64,000 nt of DNA from Nostocoides jenkinsii Ben 74. Its GTDB lineage: Bacteria; Actinomycetota; Actinomycetes; Actinomycetales; Dermatophilaceae. This document shows, piece after piece, positions 26,139-38,934 of this stretch. Under the pieces are notes generated by a model that worked only from the letters and a program-made list of their open reading frames with translations, did no database searches and was not told the origin of the DNA. Within the stretch, counting starts at the first letter, position 1. Each line of letters starts with the position of its first letter. The stretch spans positions 583,969 through 647,968 of the forward strand of contig NZ_HF571038.1 in assembly GCF_001046875.1 (NCBI RefSeq), read 5' to 3'. A program made the position numbers and the translations under genes.

Positions 26139-27662
26139 CTAGCCGACCAAGGTGTCGAGGATGAGTTGGCGGGCGGCCGCGGCGTCGGCCTGGCCCTTCA
26201 TCTCCTTCATGACCTGGCCGATGAGGGCGCCGGCCGCCTGGACCTTGCCGTCGCGAACCTTCTGTGCCACATCGGGATTCGCCGCGATGACCTTGTCGAC
26301 CGCGGCCTGAAGTGCGCCGGTGTCTTGCACCAACTCCAGCCCACGCGCGTCGGCCACCGCCGTCGGCGTGCCCTCGCCGGCGAGAACGCCGTCCCAGACC
26401 TGGCGCGCCATCGCGTCGTTCAGCCGGCCGCCGGTGACCAGCGACTCCAACTCCACGACGTGAGCCGGAGTGACGGCGAGGGACGCGGCATACGTCGGCA
26501 CATCCGAGCCCGCGTCATTGGCGCGGCGGGCGATTTCGCCCGACCACCACTTGCGTGCGCCGGCGGGGGTGGCACCGGCGGTGACAGTCTCGTCGATCAG
26601 GTCGACAAGGCCGGCGTTGACGACATCACGCATCTCCAAATCGCTGTAGCCCCAGGCACTTTGGAGACGCTTGCGGCGGGCCGCGGGCGGCTCGGGGAGG
26701 GTCGCGCGCAGCGCCTCGACCATCTCGGTGCTCGGGGCAACCGGAACCAGATCGGGCTCAGGGAAGTAGCGGTAGTCCTCGGCGTCGGACTTCTCGCGGC
26801 CGGCGGTCGTGATGCCCGTGTCCTCGTGCCAATGCCGGGTCTCCTGCGTGACCTTGCCACCGGAGGACAGGATCGCCGCGTGGCGACCGATCTCGTAGCG
26901 CACCGCCCGCTCGACCGAGCGCAGCGAGTTGACATTCTTGGTCTCACTGCGGATACCGAAGGTCGTCGAATCCTTCGGCATAAGAGAGAGATTCACATCG
27001 CAGCGCATTGAGCCCTGCTCCATTTTCACGTCCGAGACGGCGAGCGCCTTGAGCAGATCGCGCAGGGTCGCGACATACGCCTTGGCGATCTCCGGCGCCC
27101 GCTCCCCCGCGCCCGTCATAGGCTTGGTGACGATCTCGATGAGCGGAATGCCGGCGCGGTTGTAATCGACCAGCGAGTGCGTCGCGCCGTGGATGCGACC
27201 GGTCGAGCCACCAACGTGCAGCGACTTGCCGGTGTCCTCCTCCATGTGCGCGCGCTCGATCTCGACGCGATAGGTCGAGCCATCCGCCAACTCGACGTCG
27301 AGGTGGCCGTTGAAGGCGATCGGCTCGTCATACTGCGAGGTCTGGAAGTTTTTGGGCATGTCCGGATAGAAGTAGTTCTTCCGGGCGAACCGGCACCAGC
27401 TCGCGATCTCGCAGTTGAGCGCGAGGCCGATGCGGATGGCGGACTCGACGCCCTTCTCATTGACCACCGGCAGGGCACCGGGCAAGCCGAGGCAAACCGG
27501 GCAGACCTGCGAATTGGGTTCTGCCCCAAAGGCGGTCGCGCAGCCGCAGAACATCTTGGTGTTGGTGCCCAGCTCGACGTGCACCTCCAGCCCCAGCACC
27601 GGATCGTATGCCGCGAGGGCCTCCTCGAAGGGCAGCGTGGCTTCGGCGGTCGCCTGGCTCAT
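26139..27662 (-). CDS. gatB: Asp-tRNA(Asn)/Glu-tRNA(Gln) amidotransferase subunit B
   Basis: 507 residues. GatB binds mischarged tRNA and activates the side chain with ATP inside the GatCAB complex, giving Gln-tRNA(Gln) and often Asn-tRNA(Asn). The N-terminal domain has [20 protein letters not shown] and a zinc-binding set of cysteines ([15 protein letters not shown]). The catalytic motifs [20 protein letters not shown] and [15 protein letters not shown] follow. The C-terminal helical/tail domain carries [19 protein letters not shown]. It starts three bases after gatA. Its 3' end lies about 110 bases from the transposon insertion. Confidence 0.97.
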   Translation of the reverse strand: MSQATAEATLPFEEALAAYDPVLGLEVHVELGTNTKMFCGCATAFGAEPNSQVCPVCLGLPGALPVVNEKGVESAIRIGLALNCEIASWCRFARKNYFYPDMPKNFQTSQYDEPIAFNGHLDVELADGSTYRVEIERAHMEEDTGKSLHVGGSTGRIHGATHSLVDYNRAGIPLIEIVTKPMTGAGERAPEIAKAYVATLRDLLKALAVSDVKMEQGSMRCDVNLSLMPKDSTTFGIRSETKNVNSLRSVERAVRYEIGRHAAILSSGGKVTQETRHWHEDTGITTAGREKSDAEDYRYFPEPDLVPVAPSTEMVEALRATLPEPPAARRKRLQSAWGYSDLEMRDVVNAGLVDLIDETVTAGATPAGARKWWSGEIARRANDAGSDVPTYAASLAVTPAHVVELESLVTGGRLNDAMARQVWDGVLAGEGTPTAVADARGLELVQDTGALQAAVDKVIAANPDVAQKVRDGKVQAAGALIGQVMKEMKGQADAAAARQLILDTLVG

Positions 27663-27665
27663 GGC

Positions 27666-29189
27666 TCAGGCCCCCTTTCCGGCGGCGGTGAGATCGGGTG
27701 CGGAGTGCAGGAGCGGGGCTCCCCAGGCGGACAGCAGGCGGGCTTCGAGGGCGGCGCCCACGGCATACAGGCGCTGGTCCTGCATGGCCGGGGCGAGGAT
27801 CTGGAAGCCGACCGGGAGGCCGTCCTCGGGCGCGAGGCCACTCGGCAGGGACATGCCTGGGACGCCGGCGAGGTTGGCGGGGATCGTGGCAATGTCGTTG
27901 AGGTACATCGCCATTGGGTCATCGATCTTGTCGCCGAAGGCGAAGGCCGTCGTCGGTGCCGTCGGGCTGACGAGCACATCGGCGGCCTCGAAAGAGCGGG
28001 TAAAGTCGTCGGCGATCAACCGGCGGACCTTCTGGGCCGAGCCGTAGTAGGCGTCGTAGTAGCCACTGGAGAGGGCATAGGTGCCGAGGATGATGCGGCG
28101 CTTGACCTCGTCGCCGAAGCCTGCGTCGCGGGTCGCGGCCATGACCTGCTCGGCGCTTGGGTCGTCGATCCCCTGGGGCGCGACCCGCATGCCGTAACGC
28201 ATGGCGTCGAACTTCGCGAGATTCGAGCTCGCCTCGCTCGGCAGGATGAGGTAGTAGGCCGCGAGGGCATACGTGAACGACGGGCAGGAGACCTCGACGA
28301 CCTCAGCACCGGCATCGACCAAATGCTGCACCGCCTCATCGAAGCGCTGCTGGACCCCGGCCTGGAAGCCGTCGCCGGTCAGTTCGCGGATGATGCCGAT
28401 CTTCATGCCGGAGACGTCAGCTCGGCGGGCGGCCTCGACGACCGCCGGGACGGGCGCATCGATGGAGGTGGAATCCATCGGGTCGTGCCCGGCCATCACC
28501 TCATGCAGCAGCGCCGTGTCGAGCACGGTGCGGGCGCACGGTCCGGCCTGATCGAGCGAACTGGCAAGTGCCACAAGGCCATAGCGGGAGACACCGCCAT
28601 ACGTTGGCTTGGTGCCAACGGTCCCGGTGACGGCGGCCGGCTGGCGGATCGAGCCACCGGTGTCGGTGCCGGTCGCCAGCGGCGCCTGGAAGGACGCGAT
28701 GACGGAAGACGAGCCACCGCCCGAGCCGCCGGGGATGCGATCGAGATCCCAGGGATTGCGGGAGGGGCCGTATGCCGAGTGTTCCGTCGAGGAGCCCATC
28801 GCGAACTCGTCCAGATTGGTCTTGCCGAGGATCGGCATACCGGCGGCCTTGAGGCGGGTGACCACGGTGCTGTCATAGGGCGGTATCCAGCCCTCCAGGA
28901 TCTTCGACCCACAGGTTGTCGGCAGGCCCTTGGTGGTCATGACGTCCTTGACCGCGATCGGCACACCGGCCAGCGTCGGCAGACTCTCACCGGCCGCGCG
29001 GCGCTCGTCGATCGCGCGCGCGGCCGCCAGGGCACCCTCGGCGTCGACATGCAGATAGGAGTGGACGACGCCGTCGACGGCGGCCGTGCGATCAAGGCAG
29101 GCCTGCGTGAGTTCCGCGGAGGAGATCTCGCGGGCAGCTAGGCGCGCGGCCAGGTCGGCAGCGCTGGCCGTGATGAGTTCGTTTGTCAC
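27666..29189 (-). CDS. gatA: Asp-tRNA(Asn)/Glu-tRNA(Gln) amidotransferase subunit A
   Basis: 507 residues, GTG start. It is the amidase-signature subunit that releases ammonia from glutamine. The Ser-cisSer-Lys triad is visible: lysine in [21 protein letters not shown], the glycine/serine-rich [15 protein letters not shown], and the nucleophile serine in [17 protein letters not shown]. It works with GatB and GatC in the cytosol. It lies between gatC (20 bases upstream) and gatB (three bases downstream), the usual gatCAB operon. Confidence 0.97.
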   Translation of the reverse strand: MTNELITASAADLAARLAAREISSAELTQACLDRTAAVDGVVHSYLHVDAEGALAAARAIDERRAAGESLPTLAGVPIAVKDVMTTKGLPTTCGSKILEGWIPPYDSTVVTRLKAAGMPILGKTNLDEFAMGSSTEHSAYGPSRNPWDLDRIPGGSGGGSSSVIASFQAPLATGTDTGGSIRQPAAVTGTVGTKPTYGGVSRYGLVALASSLDQAGPCARTVLDTALLHEVMAGHDPMDSTSIDAPVPAVVEAARRADVSGMKIGIIRELTGDGFQAGVQQRFDEAVQHLVDAGAEVVEVSCPSFTYALAAYYLILPSEASSNLAKFDAMRYGMRVAPQGIDDPSAEQVMAATRDAGFGDEVKRRIILGTYALSSGYYDAYYGSAQKVRRLIADDFTRSFEAADVLVSPTAPTTAFAFGDKIDDPMAMYLNDIATIPANLAGVPGMSLPSGLAPEDGLPVGFQILAPAMQDQRLYAVGAALEARLLSAWGAPLLHSAPDLTAAGKGA

Positions 29190-29209
29190 AGTAGCGATCT
29201 CGCTCTTTA

Positions 29210-29506
29210 TCAGTCTTCGTCAAGAATGCGGGGCACGGAGAAGCGCTGTTGATCTTGCTCAGGGGCACCGGACAGCGCGGCCTCGGCAGCAAGGGATGGG
29301 CGCACCTCGTCGGGCCGGGTCACATTCACCAAAGGCATCGGGTGCGACATCGGCGCCACATCACCGATGGGTGCGTTCTGCACGGTGGCCACCGATTCAA
29401 GGATGATCCCCAGCTCGCCGACCATCTTGTCAAGCTCGTCGTCGGACAACTCGATCCGGGCTAGCCCGGCAAGGTGCGCGACATCGGCGCGGGTCAATTC
29501 GGACAT
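29210..29506 (-). CDS. gatC: Asp-tRNA(Asn)/Glu-tRNA(Gln) amidotransferase subunit C
   Basis: 98 residues, the usual length. [22 protein letters not shown] at the N-terminus and [21 protein letters not shown] in the middle are characteristic. GatC wraps around GatA and stabilises its contact with GatB. It is the first gene of gatC-gatA-gatB and is transcribed divergently from the DUF4353-like lipoprotein gene. Confidence 0.95.
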   Translation of the reverse strand: MSELTRADVAHLAGLARIELSDDELDKMVGELGIILESVATVQNAPIGDVAPMSHPMPLVNVTRPDEVRPSLAAEAALSGAPEQDQQRFSVPRILDED

Positions 29507-29665
29507 GCGGCAAGTCTAGGCCGGTGGCTACGGGCGCCTTAACGTCTCCGGGGCGACGGCGCGGCAAAGGACACAGGAAGCGCACAGGCGGGGCCATGGG
29601 CTCGGACAGCGTCCACCTCTTGAGTAGGTCCACAGCAGAACACCCCGCCGATGCAGGAGCTTTCG

Positions 29666-31243
29666 ATGCAACCGCCCACCAAGATCACCAGTGCCGTGAT
29701 CGCCGTCGCCGCCGCTTTCGGGCTGGCCGCGTGCAGCACCACGGTCACCGACTCGTCGGCCGCGACGAGCGCGACGAGTACCTCCAGCACGACCTCGACA
29801 TCCTCGGGCGGGGCCGCCACGGCGGCGAACGCCGCCGCGTCCAGTTCAAAACTCCTCGCGGACAACGTCACGTCGCACGCCGAGGCGGACGACGCGGCAT
29901 ACGACTCGGTGGATGCGACCATCGCTCTCAAGGACGGCGCGAGCACCACCAGTTCCGACGCCGGGGTCGCCATCAGTGGCGACACCATCACAATCAGCGC
30001 GCCCGGCACCTACCAACTGAGCGGAACCCTCAGCAACGGTTCCGTGGTGGTGGCCAGCGATGCCGAAGGCAAGGTTCGCCTGGTCCTGGACAACGCCTCG
30101 ATCACCAACTCGGCCGGCGCTGCCATTGCCATCACCGCGGCGGATGAGGTCGTGGTGGTCCTGGCCGATGGCACGACGAACGCGCTCGCCGACGGCACGG
30201 CATACGACACCTCCGCCGAGGACGCCCCAGATGCGGCGCTGTTCTCGATGGCGGACCTCACCATCGCGGGGTCGGGTGCGTTGACGGTCACGGGCAACAC
30301 GAATGACGGCATCGCCAGCAAGGACGGCCTGGTCATCCAGGCCGGGGATGTCACAGTAACGGCCGCGGATGATGGGATCCGGGGCAAGGACTACCTCATC
30401 GTCGAGGGCGGGACCCTTAACATCACCGCAGCCGACGACGGTCTGAAGTCCGACAACGAGGCCGATGACACGGTCGGCTATGTGCTGTTGACCGGTGGGT
30501 CGGTCACCGTGTCGGCCGGCGACGATGGCATCCACGCCGAAGGTGATCTCGGGATCAGCGGCGGCACCCTGACCGTCACGAAGTCCAACGAAGGCATCGA
30601 GGGCGCCAATATCGTCCTCGCCGGCGGGGCCACCACCATCACCGCGAGCGACGACGGCGTCAACACCTCCTCTGGTTCGGGCGGAGGCGGCGGTATGGGC
30701 GGTGGCCCAGGCGGCGGCGGCATGCAGGACGACGGCTCGCTCCTGCAAATCAGCGGCGGCACGCTCGTGGTCGATGCCGGCGGAGACGGTCTCGATTCCA
30801 ACGGCTCAACGGAGATTTCCGGCGGCACCATCGTGGTCTCCGGGCCCACCAGCAACGGCAACGGCTCCCTCGACTCCAATGGCGGCATCACCGTCACCGG
30901 CGGCACCGTGGTAGCCGCGGGCTCAGCCGGTATGGCGGAGTCGCCCAACTCGGCCTCGACCACCGGCTGGCTTCAAGTGAACTTCAACCCCGCCGTCGCG
31001 GCGGGCGAAACCCTGAGCATCGTCAGCGACGGCAAGGTCCTGGCGAGCTTCACGACGACGAAGGAGGTGGCCAACCTCGTGTTCGCCAGCCCAGATCTCA
31101 GCTCGACCGGCAGCTACGACATCTATCTCGGCGGCACGCTCGCCTCGGACAAGGTCGGCACATTCTCGGCGGGTGGCTCCATCGACGGCGCCGCCAGCCT
31201 CGGCACCGTTACGGCGGGCCAGGCCACGGGAGGGATGCGCTGA
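29666..31243 (+). CDS. lipoprotein with DUF4353-like carbohydrate-binding repeats
   Basis: 525 residues from ATG 29666, with AGGAG six bases upstream. A signal sequence ends in the lipobox LAAC, so the mature protein should be anchored to the outer face of the membrane. A Ser/Thr/Ala-rich linker follows. Then come repeated beta-helix-like units of the type GG(T/S)(L/V).V.A.DDGI: VTVTAADDGIRGKDYL, LNITAADDGLKSDNE, VTVSAGDDGIHAEGDL and others. These are typical of the DUF4353 family, annotated as carbohydrate-binding. A flexible glycine-rich stretch (GGGGGMGGGPGGGGM) interrupts the repeats near residue 350. The stop overlaps the next start by one base, so it is coupled to the glycosidase gene. 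The ligand is unknown. Confidence 0.85.
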   Translation: MQPPTKITSAVIAVAAAFGLAACSTTVTDSSAATSATSTSSTTSTSSGGAATAANAAASSSKLLADNVTSHAEADDAAYDSVDATIALKDGASTTSSDAGVAISGDTITISAPGTYQLSGTLSNGSVVVASDAEGKVRLVLDNASITNSAGAAIAITAADEVVVVLADGTTNALADGTAYDTSAEDAPDAALFSMADLTIAGSGALTVTGNTNDGIASKDGLVIQAGDVTVTAADDGIRGKDYLIVEGGTLNITAADDGLKSDNEADDTVGYVLLTGGSVTVSAGDDGIHAEGDLGISGGTLTVTKSNEGIEGANIVLAGGATTITASDDGVNTSSGSGGGGGMGGGPGGGGMQDDGSLLQISGGTLVVDAGGDGLDSNGSTEISGGTIVVSGPTSNGNGSLDSNGGITVTGGTVVAAGSAGMAESPNSASTTGWLQVNFNPAVAAGETLSIVSDGKVLASFTTTKEVANLVFASPDLSSTGSYDIYLGGTLASDKVGTFSAGGSIDGAASLGTVTAGQATGGMR

Positions 31244-32175
31244 TGGCTTCCTCAGTCTCGCGCCGCGCCGCGCTCGGCGGTGGCCTCGCCGTCCTCCTCG
31301 GCGGGAGCGGCACCGCGGGATGGGCCCTGAACCGCTATGTGATCGACCACGCGGAGGTCACCAATGCCTCGGAGCAGACCTCCACCGCCATCGAGGCAGT
31401 GCAGGCGTCGACCAAAGCCACCACGAGTACGGCCACGAGTTATCAGAGCGACACGGCGACGATCTCGATCAAGACTGTCGAGACCGGGTCAGGCAGCGAC
31501 AAGGTGACCTATTACGTTGCCGATATCACCGTGAGCGATGCGACCATCGTGAAGTCGGCCTTCGCGGACGACAGCTTCGGAACCAACATCATCGCCTACC
31601 CCTCGGTCATCGCCGAGCAGGCGGGCGCGGTGCTGGCGATCAATGGTGACTATTACGGCTTCCGCGAGACGGGCATCGAGATCCGCAACGGCATCATCTA
31701 TCGCGATGCCGGGGCACGTCAGGGGCTCGCGTTCTATCAGGACGGCTCGATGAAGCTCTATGACGAGACGGCGACCAACGCCAAAACGTTGCTGTCACAA
31801 GGGGTTTGGCAGACCCTCTCGTTCGGACCCGGACTCCTTCAGGACGGCAAAATCCTGGACGGCATCGAGGACGTCGAGGTGGACACCAACTTCGGCAATC
31901 ACTCGATCCAGGGACAGCAGCCCCGCACGGGTATCGGCTGGATCGAGGACAACCACCTGCTGTTCGTGGCGGTCGACGGCCGCAGCTCCGGCTACAGCCG
32001 TGGCGTCACGATGACCGAAATGGCCGAGATCTTCGCCGGCCTCGGCGCGAAGGTGGCCTACAACCTTGACGGCGGCGGCTCCACGGCCATGGTGTTCAAC
32101 GGCGCCCTCGTCAACAACCCGCTCGGCAAGGGAAAGGAGCGTGGCACCAGCGACATCATCTACATTGCCGGCTAG
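31243..32175 (+). CDS. exported phosphodiester glycosidase-family protein (NAGPA domain)
   Basis: 310 residues. The N-terminus VSRRAALGGGLAVLLGG looks like a twin-arginine or Sec signal with an RR pair, so the protein is exported. The NAGPA/phosphodiester glycosidase domain is recognised by AINGDYYGFRETGIEIRNG, the middle PRTGIGWIEDNHLLFVAVDGR, and the C-terminal YNLDGGGSTAMVFNG. In this family the enzyme removes sugars from phosphodiester-linked glycans or lipids. Translation is coupled to the preceding DUF4353-like lipoprotein (TGATG overlap), so the two may act together on cell-envelope glycans. That partnership is inference. Confidence 0.88.
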   Translation: MASSVSRRAALGGGLAVLLGGSGTAGWALNRYVIDHAEVTNASEQTSTAIEAVQASTKATTSTATSYQSDTATISIKTVETGSGSDKVTYYVADITVSDATIVKSAFADDSFGTNIIAYPSVIAEQAGAVLAINGDYYGFRETGIEIRNGIIYRDAGARQGLAFYQDGSMKLYDETATNAKTLLSQGVWQTLSFGPGLLQDGKILDGIEDVEVDTNFGNHSIQGQQPRTGIGWIEDNHLLFVAVDGRSSGYSRGVTMTEMAEIFAGLGAKVAYNLDGGGSTAMVFNGALVNNPLGKGKERGTSDIIYIAG

Positions 32176-32220
32176 GGCCCCGACCAGCGTGGCCACCGCG
32201 CGCCCAGCCCGGACCGCACG

Positions 32221-32258
32221 CCCTCACGACCCCGCCCCGGCGGGGTCGTGAGGGTTTT
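32221..32258 (+). terminator. intrinsic terminator after the glycosidase gene
   Basis: CCCTCACGACCCCG pairs perfectly with CGGGGTCGTGAGGG around a short loop, followed by TTTTT (32254-32258). It is a strong rho-independent terminator for the two-gene unit ending at 32175. Confidence 0.93.
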
Positions 32259-32265
32259 TCGCACC

Positions 32266-32370
32266 TGGTGAGGCTTTCGCCGCGGCTGGTGAGGCTTTCG
32301 TGCGGTGGTGAGGCGCTATAACGCCTCACGAGCGCGAGAAAGCCTCACCAACCGCACAAAAGCCTCACCA
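32266..32370. repeat. nested inverted array of TGGTGAGGC units
   Basis: Three direct copies of TGGTGAGGC (32266-32274, 32287-32295, 32306-32314) are followed by three inverted GCCTCAC units (32323-32329, and AGCCTCACCA at 32341-32350 and 32361-32370). The array is centred on GCGCTATAACGC. It lies between the terminator and the ligA stop. It can fold as a branched or long hairpin and probably ends ligA transcription on the minus strand. Confidence 0.8.
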
Positions 32371-32400
32371 GACCGTATGCCGCGCGGCCCGGCCAGCCGG

Positions 32401-37053
<4,653 letters not shown>

Positions 37054-37140
37054 ACTGACCAGGCGCTAACGCCCCCGTGGCCGCGCTTGGAGCCTTAGCG
37101 TCATGGCACTGCCAACCGGCACAAACATGGAGGTCAAGGC

Positions 37141-37221
37141 ATGAATTCGGGTTTGATTTGGACCATCGTCGGCGTCCTGCTGATCATCGCCCTACTGATG
37201 TGGATCCTGCCGCAGATGTGA
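37141..37221 (+). CDS. 26-residue single-span membrane peptide
   Basis: ATG at 37141 with a perfect GGAGG seven bases upstream (37129-37133). The product is 26 residues with one hydrophobic span rich in Ile, Leu and Val (residues about 5-24: LIWTIVGVLLIIALLMWIL). It ends in PQM. It lies between treY and the DJ-1/PfpI gene, about 30 bases before the latter. Small conserved membrane peptides of this look are known in actinobacteria, but I cannot name a function. Confidence 0.65.
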   Translation: MNSGLIWTIVGVLLIIALLMWILPQM

Positions 37222-37250
37222 TGGCGCGGCCCGCGGATAGGGTCTGAGGC

Positions 37251-37829
37251 ATGGGACAAGTCGTGCTCTATGCCTTCGACACCATGGCGGACTGGGAGTA
37301 CGCCTACATCACCACTGTGCTCCAAATGGAGGCCCGCGGCGGCGACGACCGTTATCGCTTGGTCGTCGCCGGCGCGGGCACCGAACCCGTGACCACGCTG
37401 GGCGGGCTGCGCGTGCTTCCCGAGACGACGCTGGACGACCTCGATGAGAGCGATGTCGACCTGCTCCTCCTTCCGGGTGGCAACACCTGGTTGGACGGGG
37501 AACACAGTGCGGCGCTCGCCCTCGCGGGCCGTCTCCTCGACTCGGATCGCCAGGTCGCCGGCATCTGCGGGGCGACCCGGGCCCTCGCCCGAGCGGGGCT
37601 GCTGGAGCATCGCGCGCATGTCGTCGATGCGGATGCCGACGAGCCGGACTACCCCGGACGCTCGGCCCGCGTGCACGCCTCGATCGCCCATGACGGGCCG
37701 CTGATCACCGCCATTGGCGAGGCGCCCTTGGAGTTCAGCCGGGCCGTCTTCATGGCGCTGGACCTCGACGATCAGGCCGGGATCGACGGCTGGTATGCCT
37801 CGTTCAAGGGCGTGCCGGACGCGCGGTGA
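37251..37829 (+). CDS. DJ-1/PfpI-family protein (class I glutamine amidotransferase-like)
   Basis: 192 residues. LLLPGGNTW and the nucleophile elbow VAGICGATRALARAGLL (Cys 106) place it in the DJ-1/PfpI superfamily. HVVDADADEPDYPG and the C-terminal TAIGEAPLEFSRAVFMALDL fit the branch annotated as glutamine amidotransferase-like. Members include chaperones, glyoxalases and hydratases, so activity is uncertain. Its 3' end overlaps the convergent acetyltransferase reading frame by 26 bases. Confidence 0.85.
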   Translation: MGQVVLYAFDTMADWEYAYITTVLQMEARGGDDRYRLVVAGAGTEPVTTLGGLRVLPETTLDDLDESDVDLLLLPGGNTWLDGEHSAALALAGRLLDSDRQVAGICGATRALARAGLLEHRAHVVDADADEPDYPGRSARVHASIAHDGPLITAIGEAPLEFSRAVFMALDLDDQAGIDGWYASFKGVPDAR

Positions 37830-38256
37830 GGCGCGTCAGGAAGCAACTATTCGGATCCTCCACATAGGAGCCAAAGCGGCCCGTCGCCGTGAAGCCGGCC
37901 GCGGCATACAGCCTGCGCGCAGGCGCGAAGAAGTCCATGCTCCCGGTTTCAAGCGATAGCCGCTCGACGCCGCGGTTGTCGGCGTCGGCGAGCAGGAAGG
38001 CGAGCATCGCGCGCCCGTGTCCGCGCCCGCGGGCGGCGGGGGCGACCCGCATACTCTTGATCTCTTCGTGCCCCGCTCCGAGGCGAGCAAGCGCCCCGGT
38101 CGCGACGATCTCGCCAATCTCAGCCACCGTCCGCTGGTCGAACAACTGGCTCTCCCCCAAGGCTTTCCACGTCGAGCGCGTGACGGCTCTGCGGTGGCGC
38201 CGTCGGTTCCAGCTCGTCCAGGTGCGCCTGGAGGAAGGTGCGCAGGGCCGGGTCAC
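37804..38256 (-). CDS. GNAT acetyltransferase part of a frameshifted ATPase-GNAT fusion
   Basis: The frame from about 38158 to the stop at 37804 encodes most of a GNAT fold. It carries the acetyl-CoA loop MRVAPAARGRGHGRAML, then LSLETGSMDFFAPARRLYAAAGF and a closing DPNSCFLTRL. The missing N-terminal strand and helices (ADLSDPALRTFLQAHLDEL...SRHALDVESL) lie in the frame of the upstream ATPase gene. The two frames meet at a run of five G (minus strand, 38154-38158). Removing one G joins them. As it stands, translation could only restart at GTG 38127, giving a truncated protein. It is either a broken gene, a sequencing error in a homopolymer, or frameshifting; I favour the first two. Confidence 0.65.
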   Translation of the reverse strand: MTRPCAPSSRRTWTSWNRRRHRRAVTRSTWKALGESQLFDQRTVAEIGEIVATGALARLGAGHEEIKSMRVAPAARGRGHGRAMLAFLLADADNRGVERLSLETGSMDFFAPARRLYAAAGFTATGRFGSYVEDPNSCFLTRLTARPARP

Positions 38257-38842
38257 TCAGGTCGGCCCGGCTGATCCCGGTTGCCGTGGGCGCCGGCTCG
38301 CCGAGGTCCGGAAGCGTCGGCCACCGGTCCGCCGCCCAGGCCGTCCAGCTCCCGAATGGCGCGGGCGGGGGCGGCAGCGCGGCATACGACATCTCGTGCT
38401 CGGTGGGGACTTGGTATGCCGCGAGGAACCGGTCGTGGTCCGCCTCGCTCATCTCGAAGGTCTCGTGCGGGACGGTGCGCCACCGGTGCTCGGCCCGGCG
38501 GCGGCGCTCCCGCTCCTCCAGGGTCAGGTAGTGGAGTGCGAAGGTGCCGCCGGCCAGCGCCGCGATGGCGCGCACGGCATACCGCTCATCGGGGGACCAG
38601 CAGCCGAAGTCGAGGATCGCGTCGCTAGCCGAGAGCAGGGCGCGATAGGCGACCCAGACGAGCCGGCCCTCGAGGATGTCGCGGCGTCCTCCGGCATCGG
38701 ACTCACCGAAGAGCGGTTGCATCCACTCATCCGGGCTGAGGCGGATGGCGTTGTCGCGGTGCTCGATCTGCCGGGCGAGGGTCGTCTTGCCGGTGCCAGG
38801 CAGGCCGGTGGTGAGATGGAGCACCGGCAGGCGGGGACGCAT
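38120..38842 (-). CDS. P-loop ATPase/kinase-like protein, N-terminal part of ATPase-GNAT fusion
   Basis: About 240 residues from ATG 38842. HLTTGLPGTGKTTLARQIE is a Walker A loop near the start. RLSPDEWMQPLFGES and LDFGCWSPDERYAVRAIA match the small P-loop kinases related to chloramphenicol phosphotransferase and zeta-toxin-like proteins. The last 50 residues, from about ISRADLSDPAL, are not ATPase-like. They are the beginning of a GNAT acetyltransferase whose remainder is in another frame, downstream of a G5 run. The gene is divergent from the acyl-CoA ligase. Confidence 0.75.
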   Translation of the reverse strand: MRPRLPVLHLTTGLPGTGKTTLARQIEHRDNAIRLSPDEWMQPLFGESDAGGRRDILEGRLVWVAYRALLSASDAILDFGCWSPDERYAVRAIAALAGGTFALHYLTLEERERRRRAEHRWRTVPHETFEMSEADHDRFLAAYQVPTEHEMSYAALPPPPAPFGSWTAWAADRWPTLPDLGEPAPTATGISRADLSDPALRTFLQAHLDELEPTAPPQSRHALDVESLGGEPVVRPADGG

Positions 38843-38934
38843 GGCGCCGATCCTCGCATCTGTCCCTCCGAGCATGCACAATGGCGCCCACAACCCATTC
38901 CGCCGGCCGCGGACCAACTCCAGGAGGGTCGACG

